64,000 bases of DNA from Trichopria drosophilae (GCA_030407085.1 CM059584.1:131105501-131169500), one strand, 5' to 3'. Positions 1 through 14,539 are shown, counted from the stretch's first letter. Numbers and translations: made by a program. The notes: a model not told the origin generated them from the sequence alone.

Positions 1-1732
1 GAGACTAAGTTTTCCTTCAATCATATTGGAAATTTAATTTTAAATTGTCGTAAAAAGTTGCGTCAAATGTAAAATAGCTTTGTAGTACGTTTTAAAATCA
101 AGCATTAACGATTCGGAAATTTGTCAAGGTCATAATTACATTTCGTGGCACTTAACGAGCTTCTAAATTCCAAGATTGCAGTTTTCTCGATTTTGCACAA
201 AAAGTTTTCAAAATTCAGGTAAAATAAAAAACAATTTTAACACTTTCGATGATGACAAAAATGTTCAAATTGTTAACATTTCAAAATAAATTAAAAAGAA
301 CCAATCAATACTGTCGATTATTAATTTCGAAAATACTAAACATTACGCCAAATCCAATTACTTATCAGAACAGCTTCTCTCGTTATATTCAAATAACACA
401 TATTATATGTAAATACATAATTCATTCCATAAATAAAGCCATTTAACAAAATTATAATAGATGTAATTACGTTGGCGTGAAGATTGAGAAAAGCATATAA
501 AAGACTAATTAACAGATTCTTTGATAAATACGGAAAGAAAAGCAATAAAATATTTACATGTGCCCATTTCATTTCGTTCAGTGTTGCTGCTTCGTATATG
601 AAATCCCCGTGATATTTTCGTGTTTGAAAACTAACTCATAAATTCTCGACTGCTCATGTTTCATACATTCGCAAATGTAATAAATTGTCTTTTCAATTCA
701 ATTAAATGTAATACATGTTTATGTGGCGGTGGTCTTTCCGGATCTAGAGTGATGAAATTCTGCAGGAAAATAAGCAAGAATGAAAAAGATATTTTTTATC
801 TAGATATATATGTCCTATTTGTAGGGACAAGCTACGAATATTGAGTAATACGATGAGTGGTCCAGCTTAATGCCACCAGAGTTTTCCCCTTACGCAATTT
901 CCCCCTCTTTAAATGTTCCCAAGTTAGAATCCCCTTCGTTAAATGGCATTATCGCAGTTATTACTGCAATGACAATAATACGGAATAGAATATAAATAAA
1001 TAAAAAAAAATAAATGCTCGTTACAATGGGCTGCTAGGAATTATGGAAATCAACTTACTCCAAGTAAATAGGTTTATAATTACAAACGCAGTAAAGGAGA
1101 GTCTCACAAAAGAACAATCAATTGCGCTACGATGAAGTGTAATTATAATAATGGCAATAACGCTCTGTGCTTTAATGTAAATTACGCAAATAATTCCGGG
1201 GAATATTTCGTTTGCGAATGACACGAAATAACCGTGGAAAATCCGATTTTCCAACGAATCGATGAAAAAATAATGATAATTTCGATATTGCGATTTCGGC
1301 CCGTCTAAAATGTTGAAATCGCCACGTATCAATTACGAAAATACAACACAGCAAATTAAACTTCTACTTTAATTACCAGGCCCTTGATTAGTATACTGCA
1401 TCAATTTAAATAGATTGTCACTACGTTTGACAAATTAGGTTTTTAAATTGTCGTGAATGTTTTATTTATATATCATTATGTAAATAATTATGTATGATAA
1501 ATATTAACTTTTATGTCCATTTTATCTATACATCATTGCAATGAAATAGATTTTAGCTGGAAATTTGAAACTTTTTTTAAAGAATTATACTTAATGTGGA
1601 ATGTATATAAAAGCCAAGAACCCTTCATATTAATGGTATGAAAATTTATATTTGGAGGGTTAATAAAGTTGCTGAACTTAAAAAAAGAGTTGCCGACCCA
1701 ATAAATAAGTTTACGCCTACAAATCAGTTTAT
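1..1732. other. AT-rich noncoding DNA, nothing recognised
   Basis: Low-complexity AT-rich sequence. Short ORFs of 60-100 codons occur on both strands, but none has a recognisable domain, a coding-like composition or splice-site context, so they are treated as chance. I see no repeat with clear ends here. Confidence 0.6.
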
Positions 1733-2157
1733 GGTGACGCGACTATTCAACACATAACTTTTCAACACAAATATGTTTTCATCATAAACATTTCAACATA
1801 CGACCATTTCATCATAAAATTTTTCAACAAATGACCATTTCAACATAATATATTAAACATTTTAACAAAATAGATTAAGTTAGGTTAGATTAGGTTATAA
1901 GGTTAGGTTAGGTTAGGTTAGGTTAGGTTAGGTTAGGATAGAATCGGTTAGATTTATGTATTATTTTGGGTGTATAATATATAATTGTTATTATCAATTA
2001 TTTTATTTAAATGCATTGTTTTTGATTCGTGTTGAAATGATCATGTGATGAAATGTTTGTGTTGCAATGATGGTACGTTGAAAAGTCGTATGTTGAATAT
2101 CTGTGTTGAAATGTCGTATTTTTAAAAGTGGTGTGTTCTATTAATAGTCGTAGTACC
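1733..2157. repeat. inverted-repeat element with TTAGG core
   Basis: The left part (about 1745-1855) contains repeated TTTCAACA or TTTCATCA words. The right part (about 2030-2125) contains the reverse complement, TGTTGAAA or TGATGAAA words. Both outer ends carry CGACTATT or its complement (near 1739 and 2140). Between the arms lies a run of TTAGG units. The structure is a mirrored minisatellite around a telomere-like core, about 425 bp in all, with no ORF. It resembles a non-autonomous mobile element. The exact ends are uncertain because the outer similarity fades. Confidence 0.55.
1878..1937 (+). repeat. (TTAGG)n interstitial telomere-like array
   Basis: About ten TTAGG units, some degenerate (TTAGA, TTATAAGG), ending in TTAGGATAG. 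TTAGG is the canonical telomere unit of many insects. Here it is internal and flanked by inverted TTTCAACA arrays, so it is part of a dispersed repeat and not a chromosome end. Confidence 0.8.
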
Positions 2158-5100
2158 TCAGTTTATTAACTACTTACTTTTCAATTTGTAGATCTAACTG
2201 CTTTTGTGGGTCAGCTAGCTCCGTATGGTTATGAAAATTCAAAATAGCAATAGTTTGTCAAATTTCATCATAAATCTTTCCAATAACACATCATTGTAAG
2301 GAAATGGATTTATGTCATTTATGATTGCACATTTATTAAAAACAGCGTTCGTTTTAATGATAATATATTTTGGAAACGAGTTTTTGAAGAAAACAAACAT
2401 GGACCGAATCATCAGTTTTCTAATTGTTACACGGCCATATAGTAAGTCTCATTTTTAATTAAAAATACTTGACAATGTTCTTAAAAAGCCTATCTAGAAC
2501 AAATATCCCCCGTGTTACTAATATTCATTTAAATTATTATCATCTCTATTAAATCTGGCATTTTCTGTTTCAAGGTTGACGACGAATTTGTAATCAACTA
2601 CCTCAATGTCATTAAAAATTATTTTTCAATACACTATAGCTTTTAAGAAAGTTGAACTGCAGATAAATTTTTATTTTTTTCCACTAAAAAAGCTGATTGT
2701 TCTAATAATTGAAAAATACGTAAAGACATTTATATAAGTAAAATATAATAGCTATTTTCAACTGCTCTGGTTTTTAGCATCATTTTAATATCTAATGAGA
2801 GTTTAACCGTGGCAGTGAAAGTTTGTTTTTTAAATGTTGACCCAATTCAATATAAAATTCCGAAATGAAACCCAATTTATTAATAAAAAAGATAAATGAA
2901 TAAACACATTTATATTTTTTAATGTTTTTAAATCAATTACTTAGTTTATAGAATCTTACATTATTTTAATTTTAATATTAATACAGAATTAACATTATCC
3001 ATATTTGTTGATAATATATAAATTTAGACATCACTTAATTAATATCTAAGAAATTTTTCAATTTCATCAAGATCCTGGGAAAAGGGTCCACCTACCAAAA
3101 TAATTACACATCGCACAATACAAATATTGAGGAAATTCAAGACACACTATTTATTTTAAACATGCAGTCTCGTGCACTTTACACTCACGATGCAGTTGTA
3201 ACTTGCATTTAAAAAATAATATTTAATATTCTTGAATATTTATATTGTTTGTTAAATTGATGTATATAATACAATACATCATAATTAAGATTCACTTTAC
3301 TAAATACTCAGCATTTCAAATTTTCTTATTCTTTTATTCCCCTTATAAATTTAATGGAGTGTAAAATACGATATTCAATTTTTCACTGTCGTGATGATTA
3401 ATTGTATTGTATAATATTTTTTTTAATATATAAGGGAGAATAAAGTTTTGTTCTTCTATTACTTACTTTTTAATTTAATGAATCCATCAGTTTAATCGGT
3501 GTTTCAACAAATTATTTTATTCACTTTCTTTGAAAATTCATCGTTGTAACGTATATCGGTCTATTACCTGCGAAATATCAGCAAAGAAATCTGAGAAAAT
3601 GAGTATCAATTTCGTCACAGGAGTCTATAATGATATGATCTTTCGTATCCTAATACGAATTCATGACACAACAATCAGATTCGTCGACCATTCCGCGTCC
3701 CCACAATGTACGCAGAAATTTGAAAATGCACAATTGAATTGTAGTTCGAATTGGACGAAAGGAAAATTACGAATTCGCATCATGACTATTTTGTATCGTG
3801 CCGTTGCTAAAAGTAAATTGTACCCAGCATGTAACTCGTGTTATTTCCATGATTGAAAATCAAATTATATAAAAAAATGTAGATATCGGCTTTCGTGGAA
3901 CTTTTTCGCTGAGTTCGTTATTAAAATTTTTCGCAGGTATTGCGAGCTAACTACTTAAAATGAGGGTTGAAAAATGCGATCAATTAATAAGTGGTTAAAA
4001 ATGAATAACTTGTGTAATCTAAACTGGCACGTTGTATTAAAAGTAGTATCAACAATATTTTAGGTAGACGCTAATCCAAGGAGAAGATTGAACTACTTGT
4101 ATGTAATATAAACTATGCGATTATTGTACTCATTTACTCAACGATTTATAAAATTGTTCTCTTTGTTGAATCTATAGTAAATGATACTACAAAAGGAACC
4201 TTATCAACTTTAACAAAACTAGTGAGTTCCAATTTGAACAGTTCTTACACATTTTTGCTTTTATTTATTAACACTTTTTGTATGTTTGTAATATTTTATG
4301 AACGTTATGTAGTATATTCAAGAACCGCTATAGAATATTGCATGTGCATATTGAACAGTCTGAATATACTATTCTACAATACGATTTGATGTATAGAACA
4401 TCAAGAATACGAATTTCTGCACGTGTTACGAGCGATACTTCGAAAATACTCGGGAAATTTTTGAAATGGCTGGGAATATGCGGAAATCCTCAAAAATATA
4501 AAGGCAATACTGTATGGGTATTTTTAGAATGTAATAAACACTCGTTTTATGTTCCGTAAGAAGTAATTTTAGGAATATTTCAAAACGTCGACTACATTTT
4601 CAGAAACACCACTTTTGTATTTTCCATTTTCTATTTTTTACAACTATTAAACAACAAAAATACTACAATCATAAGATTCCTAACAAGTGTTGAGAGTCGT
4701 AAAGCGTATATAAGAAAATTATTTTTTTTATCAATTTATCGTTGGTTTTTCTCTGCGTATCGCCCTTATTTTCAAGTCACTCACTATTTTTGTCATAGAT
4801 AAATATTTCTTAAATCTCATTTATATATTCTTTTACTCATTTACTGTAGTAAATTTTTTTTACAAATTTGTTAATTGCAATGTAAATGTAGAGTGTCAGA
4901 TTTACGACTCCTGGACTTCTTTATAATGCAATAAATTATGGTGAGTATATTCCAATTTAACGACATTGATCATAACACTCCAAAAGTTGTTCCAGTAATA
5001 CATTTTTAACACACTGGCTGATTATAAAATTGTACAGAAGATCTGGGCAAATCCACAGAACTTTTAAACTTAGGTGTAAGTGAAGACATGCTAGTTTATA

Positions 5101-6229
5101 TTTGTATTGAAACATATGTACGGGGTAAAACAAGTATAATAGTAGTAAATATAGATACCGATGAAGTATTAGTCTCATAGCAGCGAATTTGAAATGATTT
5201 CAGGAAGGCTAATGAAGAAAAATTGACAAGTTTGACTTGTAAGTTGCCTAAACTTTTCTAATCTTAACGGAAGTTATGATACTGTTAAAATGTGTAAGAA
5301 CATAATTGAGTTTTTTGAATTTTGGCAAAGTTAACTGTTTTAACAACGCGCCGTCTTTCTAAATTCAAAGTTATGAACATACCTTTATAGTTAACGTGGA
5401 ATCGAAAATTTTGAGACGTGGTAGAAGTGTGTGCTGCAAGTATTCATCAAATGACATCACTTCAAATATAGGTTGTCGAAACGTAACTCGCAAAGAAAAA
5501 TCAGTTTTTCCTAGGGCACATCAAGAATATCATCTTTGGGGGCCTAGTTGAGATTGTAATTGGTTTCTTTACTCTATTTATATATAAAAACGCAGTGGCG
5601 CTAGTGAGACATTTAAATATTAGGCTGCAGAGGCTTAACTAATTTTATGAACGACTTTGTCTTATGTATAAAGTACAATTTATGCTCTCTTCATTACTTT
5701 TCTACGGCAAGTAAAGCAATGTGTGCCCATAAAATATCATGTACAACTCATGCACATATATCAAAGGTCATACGCTTGTATATTTACTGCGTAATGTAAT
5801 ATAATATGAACTAATTAGTTCAACAAGTGTACAATATACGTCAAGGGAATGAAATGGCCATTTTTCACAATAATTTTGATGATGCCGGCTTAGTGGTCTA
5901 TATAACGGGTAACTCTTTGTGTTTAATACCACTAAAAAAGCATTTTAGACGACGTGTATCATACTTATGAAAAAAATCCATTCAAAATTTAATTTAACTC
6001 ACACTATATGTCTAGATGTATACTTTAATTGTAGAATGTATTTTCAGCGCTGTTAAACATGAGTTGTCCACTAAGTAGGTTTCTATTACCAGACACGTAA
6101 TTACTATATAGAGTAGGCCTACATTCGGTAGCAATTTTTGTAGGCGATAACCCCAAAATTTTATATTGTCATACTATATTTATAATTACTGCTATGTTTT
6201 GAATGTAATGTATCTACAATTTTTATTTC
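2158..6229. other. AT-rich noncoding DNA, nothing recognised
   Basis: No gene, RNA or element with clear termini was recognised. The longest open frame is 3530-3856 (+, 108 codons). It lies in slightly less AT-rich sequence but shows no motif and no neighbouring exon, and is not called as a gene. Confidence 0.55.
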
Positions 6230-6620
6230 TTAACCCTCTGTGCACGACGCCGTCCTTTAAAAATGAGTAACAGGGACGGATTCCTAGTCTCAGTTGACCA
6301 ATTAAACATGTGTATCATAAGAAAAACGTGTGCTTTGAAGTTGAAAAAAATTTTGTTTTTTTCACCAAAATGAAAAGTTCTGTGGATTTGCCCATATACG
6401 GAAAAATATTTCCCATCCAAATTATCGAACTTTTCTGAATTTAAGAATATCGGAAATCAAAAATCGAAAATTTTCTTAATGCATAATTTGGAGCTCAATT
6501 AGTGCTAATTTAATGATCTAATTCACAATTTAATGCTCCTTTATTTTTTAAATAATTTATTTGTCCTAAAGGGCCTGCCCTTAACCCTTTCCGGCACGGA
6601 AAGCTAATATATTAGCCACC
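6230..6620 (+). mobile_element. two piggyBac-like MITE termini (fragments)
   Basis: TTAACCCTCTGTGCACGACG starts at 6230 and TTAACCCTTTCCGGCACGGA starts at 6581, both in the same orientation. TTAA followed by CCC is the hallmark of piggyBac-type target site plus terminal repeat. The second terminus is followed by a short palindrome (GCTAATATATTAGC, about 6603-6616). No matching opposite termini were seen, so these are solitary or truncated ends. Confidence 0.45.
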
Positions 6621-6809
6621 GGAACCCCCTTGAAAATTGGAGTTTTTAAAGTCAACATAATGCACTTGTGCCCGTTTTTTTTAATCCAATGTAAGTGAAA
6701 GTTGAAGAAGTTCATCACATTGAACATTATATTATTAAACATTATTATTTATAAACAAATAAACAACTAAGAAATGCAGTCGCTGGCAAAAGTTAAATTG
6801 GATCGAGAT

Positions 6810-7010
6810 GAAACTGGGTACTCGGAGGTTTTTGAAGTCGATGATGACGAATCTGAACTTTGATTTTCAAAATTCAACATGGCGAATTGAATCTGGCTGA
6901 CCAAAAATGTATAAAATTACTTGATCGAGACGAAACTGGGTATTTTGGGGTTTTTGGGATCGCTGATTACGAATATGAACTGAGATTAAGATGAATTAAA
7001 AGTTAAATAA
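6810..7010 (+). repeat. two tandem copies of the dispersed 125-bp module
   Basis: Two consecutive units each read as GAAACTGGGTA, then a GGTTTTTG stretch, then a GTCGATGATGACGAATCTG or ATCGCTGATTACGAATATG stretch. A line resembling ATTCAACATGGCGAATTGAA lies between them. The spacing is about 123 bp. This is the same module found at about 23.3, 24.9, 27.2, 38.6 and 58.1 kb. Confidence 0.6.
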
Positions 7011-9930
7011 TCATCAGCTTTCTAAAAACCCCCTAAAATTGCTGGTGTAAAGTAAATAATGAAAAACCTTCTATTAAATTCCTAATTATGAAAATTACAT
7101 TTATTGTTTAATATTTAAACAATATTAATATAATTTTATTCTAATAAAAATTGAATTCAATTTTCATAACACCCAGCAAGATGAACATTTTTAAAGTGTG
7201 TATAAAAAAGAAAGTAAATATCTAGTTTAACGTAACAAAAAAAGAAAAGCCAAAACATGCTGCATTGTCAGCTTCAATATGTCAATCCATACGTGCATCG
7301 TGAACTCAAAAGATAAAACACAAAAAAAATAGATAGTTACACCAACTACGTACAAATAGTAAGCTCAAAAGTAGTGAATGCAACAAGAAACCCAATTGCA
7401 TAGATTTTTTTCAATAATTAATTTATTAACAGTAATGTATCAATATTATAAATGATGAAAAGATTATAAGTGTATAACTCCACGTATAAAAGTAGTTGAT
7501 ATTACAGAGAAAATCGGTATCTGAATTGGTTAAAGCCAACTAGAAAAAGTAGTTAGGGCATGTTTACTATTTTTTGCAGTTGGAGCAACAAGTTTTCTCG
7601 TGTTAACTATTTTTTTCGTCAATAAAAGCTTACCACTGCATACTCTGGTAAGGAAAAAGAACTTGTAAAAAATGTGAAAATATACTTCTCATCAGAAATA
7701 TGATTCTTACGCAAAAGAAACAAGTATAGTTCAACCGAAGGGTGATGCAGCCGGCGGATATTCTATACTGAAGAATCGAACAATACGAATCTGCTCAAAT
7801 GCAGAACATAATATTAACGTTAATGAATTTTTTTTTTTGTATTATTTATGCGCAACTTCAATATCACCGTAGAACAACAAAACCAACTTCACTTCAACTT
7901 TATTTAATAAACAAATAACGAATTGAGCTCTCTGAAAATAAATACAAAAATTCATACGCGAGTTCGAATGTTAATTAATTAGTTTATTGGTTATAAGAGA
8001 AAAGGCATTTGCAACGAAGAATACAGAGGTGCAAAGCAACCCACTCGTAACTCTATTAAACTCGCGAACGTCAATAACAAACATGTAGCTATGCTGGAGT
8101 CACTAATGATTCTTGATTGATGCGGTTCTGGGTTACAAAAATGCTTTAATTGAATCCCGCTACCGGATCTATTGTTTCCGGAGAAATTGATCACGCGACA
8201 ATCAAAGTACATCTTATATCTTAACAAACTCTGTTTCAATCAATCTATCCAATAACAATCAACCCCGTGACCTACCTTAGCTTCGATATTTCTATACGAA
8301 TTGCAGTCGATCTCTTAATTTCTAAAATTATATTTATCGCATCTTCGTATATTATCTTATAGATTGTTAATGTGTTACCTACATTTAATTTAGAAAAATT
8401 TATATTGATGATTAAATTTAACCAAAAGAGATGTACGAGTTGAAATGAGGATACAAACTCGTTTTATTTGAAGATATCATAAGCTTTGTATCTTACAATC
8501 TCAGACATAATAGAGAGTGTAAACGTGTTTAAATCATATAATTTCTTTTATATTATTTAAAAAATTTGTGCGTTGAGATTCTGGCGATTCTGACGAGTTC
8601 GACAATCGTCAGGAAGTAGGTGGCAACTCTCATCTCGACAACTAACATAACCTATTCTATTCATTCTTTCAAACAAATAATTTAACTTTGCACTACACAA
8701 GTGTACTGTACATACATTTGAATCATTTGAACATGAGCTCTTATAGAAAAGGCGCAGAAACTAGGAGACTTCCCTTTTCTATGATGTACTGTGTATTACA
8801 TGTACTTCCAGAGAATATTCAGAATGAATAAATTAAGATAATGCCACATTCAGAGAGAATGTACATGCGTTTCTTATACTTGCTGAATTTTCTTCTTCAG
8901 TATCACTCAATTTGTCGAGATGTTTATTAATGAAAATTTCACACATTACGATGGAAAAGACTAATTATAAAAAAGATTTATAGATCATTCCTAATTTTAA
9001 AAAAGATTGCTGCCCCCCTTCTTATCCACCCAGTTTTTAGTCCTCTAGAAAATAATAATAATAATATATATAAAAAAACCCTCCAAGATTATGAATTTAA
9101 AAGTATTATAAATGTCTAAAAGTAATTGCACAGAAATGGCGTCATTCACGTACACAGCATTTTTTTTTAAATTATAATTACTTCTAAGAATAAACCTATT
9201 GAATACGACTAGATTCTAATTTTTAAACACTTTTTAATCCCAGCAATAATGATCAAAGTTAGAAAATAACAAAAAACTACTCAGAACAGTTTAGCGTTTA
9301 CTCTAATAAAGGATTCGATTGGCAACTGTAAATGGATTTATTTTTTACAATGAAAATTCATAACGCCTTGTAGCTGTTATTCTATTAACAAATTGTTAAA
9401 AGCTGTTGAAAAATCAGACTAAAATTATTTACATTTGTTGCTAATACTGCTAATACTCGAAATGATGTTTCACATTAGTTTTTCTTAACACAAATTAAAT
9501 TACAAATAAATCATTTCTGAGCAGAAATTGTGCCCTGTCCAGCACATCCTGTCTAGTTCTTTCGCTTGTAAATTTCACATTCATGGAGACCCGGAATGTC
9601 CTATTTACTCCTTGACATAAAATGAAATGGTTTATTCAGTAGATTATTATAATGTTACTAAAATCGTGTATATTGTATTCCACATGCAGCATCTTTCTTC
9701 AGCAGTTTTTATTACCCTATTAATATAAGTGTAAAAGTAGGTCAAAAACGTCTGCTGAATATATTTTTATGTGTTATATATAGTTCTCAGATGGTGAGGC
9801 CCTTGCTTAATGTAGCTGGATATATAAAAAAAAAATAAAAACCAATGTAATGAATATTTAAAGAATGCATACAAAGTTTTTCATATTTTATAATAATTGT
9901 ACGGTTAGTACATTTGTGTCACTTAGATTT
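7011..9930. other. AT-rich noncoding DNA, nothing recognised
   Basis: Read on both strands; no ORF with a domain, no RNA gene and no element with paired termini was recognised. The 82-codon minus-strand frame at 7991-8239 has no supporting motif. Confidence 0.5.
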
Positions 9931-9931
9931 C

Positions 9932-10117
9932 ATGGCATCTAGTTTGGAAGATTTCATTAGTAGTTCATTTCAGGCAGAAACGTCGTCAAGTTTAAATCAT
10001 ACAAACCGCTAACTTCACAGTTGACGCAAGACAAATTGCGCAAACTGCAGGAGGTAAAATTACAAAAAAGATCTAAACAACCTAAACAGGAACGGAGAAA
10101 TAAAGAATATCGGGCGT
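9932..10117 (+). pseudogene. possible degraded coding fragment, function unknown
   Basis: An ATG at 9932 opens a frame beginning MASSLEDFISSSFQAETSSS. It stops after about 29 codons, but a one-base shift continues into a strongly charged stretch (TSQLTQDKLRKLQEV, then KQERRNKEYR) before stopping near 10117. The sequence is less AT-biased than its flanks, and a TTTCAG|GCAG acceptor-like site lies inside it. It could be a broken retrocopy, a small exon or chance. I do not recognise the protein. Confidence 0.2.
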
Positions 10118-13100
10118 GACGAAAAAGGAGGAAGCATAAAAAAGATAGAAGAAAAGTATACGCTATTTACAGAGCGTATACCTGGAATATAAACTTCTCA
10201 TATGTTTCGTTGCATTTGCAGAAATTGCACCTGTTAAGTGCTGTGTAAAATTTATTTACAAAAGTTATGACTTTGATTAGCGTTTGATGGATGATTAGCT
10301 TTATTTATGAATTTAAAACAAGTTTTTACAGCTGATTTTAAGGGTGTTACATGCTTACAAATTCAGCTTGCACAGGATATAAGCGAGACTAATTAATTAC
10401 GAGGATTTTAAATGCTTGGTTCTTGTTAACAGTATTTTTTGGATTCGTGCCAGAAATAAATTTACAGAGATTTTTGGTTCGCGATTTCTTGGAGAGAAAA
10501 AATGTTTAAAGTATTAAAACGATAACATCGGATTGCATTTTTTGCTTCAATTTAATTACTTTAATTATGGAAATATTTTCAAAATTTAAGTCAAATTTAA
10601 TAAAATCCTTATTTTTTTAATCACTCATGGTTAATATTTTTGTATTAATAAAAATGCCCGGTGTATTTTTCATTGTGTTAAAAGTAATGAAGTGACACAG
10701 AATATATAACAGGAACGATTTTTCATTGACTATATTGTTTTATCAAATTCTTACTTTAGACGATTATATTGAAGATATAAATGCCACTTTCAGCATTATT
10801 ATCTGTCATGGAGGAATGAAGACGAATGACATAATATTGCAAATATATGAACGTGACTTAATGTTTGAGTAAATTGACTTATTTTGATATTCGGTCTTTT
10901 GCTAACTAATGCGTTCTATTTATACGATCATCTTACTATCAACTAAAATTAGCAGTTTCAAACTAAAATAATTTTTGCAACGGAATTCCTTAACAAACAT
11001 TGAAACTAGGTGGTAACTCATATTTCGTTTGAAAGTTAGCTACTATTTGAACTGTAATTCGAAACTTCATACACACGAACTTCTGTTATAACATCTTTTA
11101 TATGGAAAATTACGTGCTATTTCATCAGAATATGGTGTTATATAGGATTATGTATGTACCTTTGTGTTTTAGCAACAAGTAAATCTACGGGCATGTAATA
11201 CAATCTGAGGTGACAGTGAGTCCATATTGCTGTTCATGTAGGCAAAAACAATATTTTCTTTTATCTTCTTAAACGTGTATATTTAAAGGGGGTAATTCCC
11301 TTGATGTTCCCCTCATAACAGTCGCTAATGATACTTTCATCGGATAAAATATAGATATGAAATAAACAGAAAAGGGTCAAGATTTTTAAATCTCATAATG
11401 TTAGTTACGAAAGGTATTTACCAAGCGTTTAAGAATTCGTTAAATGTTATCGAAAATCCATTTAAAGAATTTGCTTCAATTTTAATTCATGCCAAGTCAC
11501 TATATTAATACTAATTCGATATATTCTTCTAAAATCCACTTTATATGTATTTTATTTAATGCTTTTAAATATATATGCTTAATATTTGCTAATCAAGAAT
11601 GAATGATTATGATTCCTTATATCAAATCTTGGATAGGCACGACTCAAAAGTTTTTAAATTCTATTAATGAAGATCTGAAAATGAAAATGTACTTTTCCAG
11701 CAAAGCATTTATTTATATCAAAGTGTATATTTGTGTATGCATACATATTTAAAAGTTTTATAATAAAGGTAGTTAATTCTGTAAATAAAAATAATAATAT
11801 GAGGGTTAACGATCTACAAAGTATTTTTCTCTCCGTTTTTTAACATTTGATTGTCGGCGTTAATCCAAAACCTAATGAGACGCTCTAGAGTTCTTAAACG
11901 TTTAGGTTCAAGGTAAAAATTAAAAAAATAATGATCATATGTCATAATTTCTTTATATTATTTTTATATAATCTATTATTCCAAACCTATAATTAATTAA
12001 TTTATGTTAATACCGTTGCAACTTGAATTAATTATTTTGTAGTAAAAATTGAATCAAATTGTACTATACAAAAGTTGCGCTTCGTTTTATTAAATTTATT
12101 TAATACAAATATTCATAATTAATGTCATATATATTCTACAATTTATGTAAACCTATAAGTTAGTTAATATTCTATTTATTTTATCCTCCTAAAGTTAAAC
12201 CAAATGTGTTATAACTTTTAGATACTTTAGCTTCTGAGAATTATGAAAATTTTACATAATATTTCATTAGTAATAAGATTAATCCTTGCAAATAATTTAT
12301 ATGTGATGAAATCTGCAATTTATTGGATGTTTCCTATTAAAAGAATAATCTTATATAACATTTGTTTTTCTAGATTTAGAAATCTTCGTCTAAGAAAATA
12401 TTTCCTCGAATATAGTAAAAGAAACGTGTTGCAAAGGATTGTGCATTAGCCGACAGAAATATTAACATCTGTTGTTTCTATTTTCACGTCAAATGATGCA
12501 TGTGAAAACACAGATAAAGCAGACAGAATCTAGTGTGGCATAAATGACCTCTGACGGTTTTTACGATTCCAATGGATCAGAGACATTTTGTAAATGACCC
12601 TTGAAACACACGTGTGTTCATACGATCTTTCTTAGGTTCATATGTTTGCTCTATAACTCAAAAGCATGATTATAAAATTTCGATTATTTTAAAAATAAAT
12701 TCCTACAAATTGGTAAAGTTATTAATTAAAATTTTAATAAAACTGTTTCAATAGACTGAAAAAAATATTTCAAAAATAGAAAACATCAACGTTATGTTGA
12801 AATATTGTACGATGAACATGTGTTTTGAAAATTCTATACGCTCGCAGTGTGATCTTGAGATTAATTTTCCCAATAGTACGAAAAATAGAGAAATCAGGCT
12901 ATTTATATCAAAGTCTAGACACAACTATTTGTTTGTTAGTTTACAAATACAAATTACTGCACTTAACTACTTTTTTTAGTGTCATCATTTTTCTGCATCT
13001 CAAAATTTACAAATATTTATTTGTAAAGTCACCAACTTGTGGCATTGAAGGCATTACAAGAGATGTTTGCATTATGCATCTTTTGTTTAAGAGAAGATAT

Positions 13101-14530
13101 TTCTATAATATGCTAAAATTTATTATACATATAAATTTGTAAAATATTGCACCCCATTAATTCATATAATACAAAATAGCATTTACTATTTTTTTTAAGA
13201 TTTAGCTGATTAAACCCGGAATATTCTAAAATCTTATTTCGTGGCATACTTTTTTACAACTTGGTACATTACTTACTCGAGAAGTAAACGGAGAAAGAAA
13301 ATAAATTATATTATTTGTTTTTAAATTGTCTATTAAGTAGACGCAATATAAGAAAAAATACAAAACTTTCCGCACATTCTTTTAGGAAAATATAAAATGA
13401 TGAACATTTTAAACCGCTTTATGTATTGCATAATCCCCTTCCATAAAAATGTGGTATCTTTCCTTCAAATAAAGTGTCACTTTTATAAACGTGAAAAGTA
13501 TTGAATAACTGAATATTCCGTTTCCATTGTTTTTTCAAATGAAATAACATTTTTTGTTGTTAACGATAACTTTCGATGTATATGACTATATTTTAATAGA
13601 GTATTGATCGATACCGGGTTTAGCGAATAAACTCGCACCTATGAGATAATACTTTTTTTTAAATAACGTTGAATTATGTATTATATTTTTTTCATAGATA
13701 ATATAATAGAATTTTTAATATTAATAGTATTTGAAGAATTCGAAAAAATGAAAATTCAAAAATTACTACGCTATTTAAATAACAAAATTTCGAATATATT
13801 TCGAAATCTACGGCCGTACGAACAGTTTACGACGATAAAAAAGGATTTTTAAAAGTGCTGAGGAACTTCGGAGATTTGACAACAAATCGAGTATTTTTTC
13901 ATTGCAAACATCGATAAAATATCCTTATCTGTTTTATATACGAAATAACATTTGTCTGCATCCAAGCAAATATTTATTTGAGCAGTCACAGGTGAATGAT
14001 TTTCTTCTATTAAAAAATGATTTTTCTTCTGATTAAATATTTATTTTTTTAGTAAATCTGACTTATTTTAAGTAAATATTTCCGAACATCAAGCATTTAC
14101 TTGAGTATTCAAGTAAATATTTATTTGAATTTACAACTTTTTTCTAGGGGTAATATTATGAAAACGTTCTAGTGCTGTTTTCTTTTATATTTTAGTAATA
14201 TTTTATTTCCATTGGCATAAATAAAAATATTGGAGACTTGATCAAATTTTACTATTCGCTCAATTCGTTCTAAACATTTCAACTTTTACTGTATGGAATT
14301 TAATTTTATATTTTTAACATCCTACTAACATAGAAAAAACTGGTTAATAAAACCATTTTATGAAAATAAAACACATTACTATAGAAAATAGTTATAATTA
14401 CTTTTTTATTAAACAAGGTAATAATATTCTATCGTTTTCTATTTCTAGATACTTAAATACGCCACATAGTATATAACCTCAAATGTATGTCAGATATATA
14501 CCATTAAATGATTACTTTATAGTTTATTAT
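10118..14530. other. AT-rich noncoding DNA, nothing recognised
   Basis: Long AT-rich stretch. Short overlapping open frames near 12.2-13.1 kb have the composition expected by chance in such DNA. Near 13.95-14.13 kb a few AAGTAAATATTTATTTG-like words recur, without clear element ends. Confidence 0.5.
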
Positions 14531-14539
14531 GCAACGAGA

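Noticed and set aside
1878..1937. TTAGG array as a chromosome end
   Set aside because: It is short, degenerate, interior to the window and symmetrically flanked by another repeat.
3530..3856. 108-codon plus-strand open frame
   Set aside because: No recognisable motif, no neighbouring exon, no splice context; length is plausible by chance in 64 kb.
8560..8640. GGCGATTCTGACGAGTTCGACAA region as a possible tRNA-like sequence
   Set aside because: No cloverleaf, no T-loop GTTCRANYC in place and no acceptor pairing could be built.
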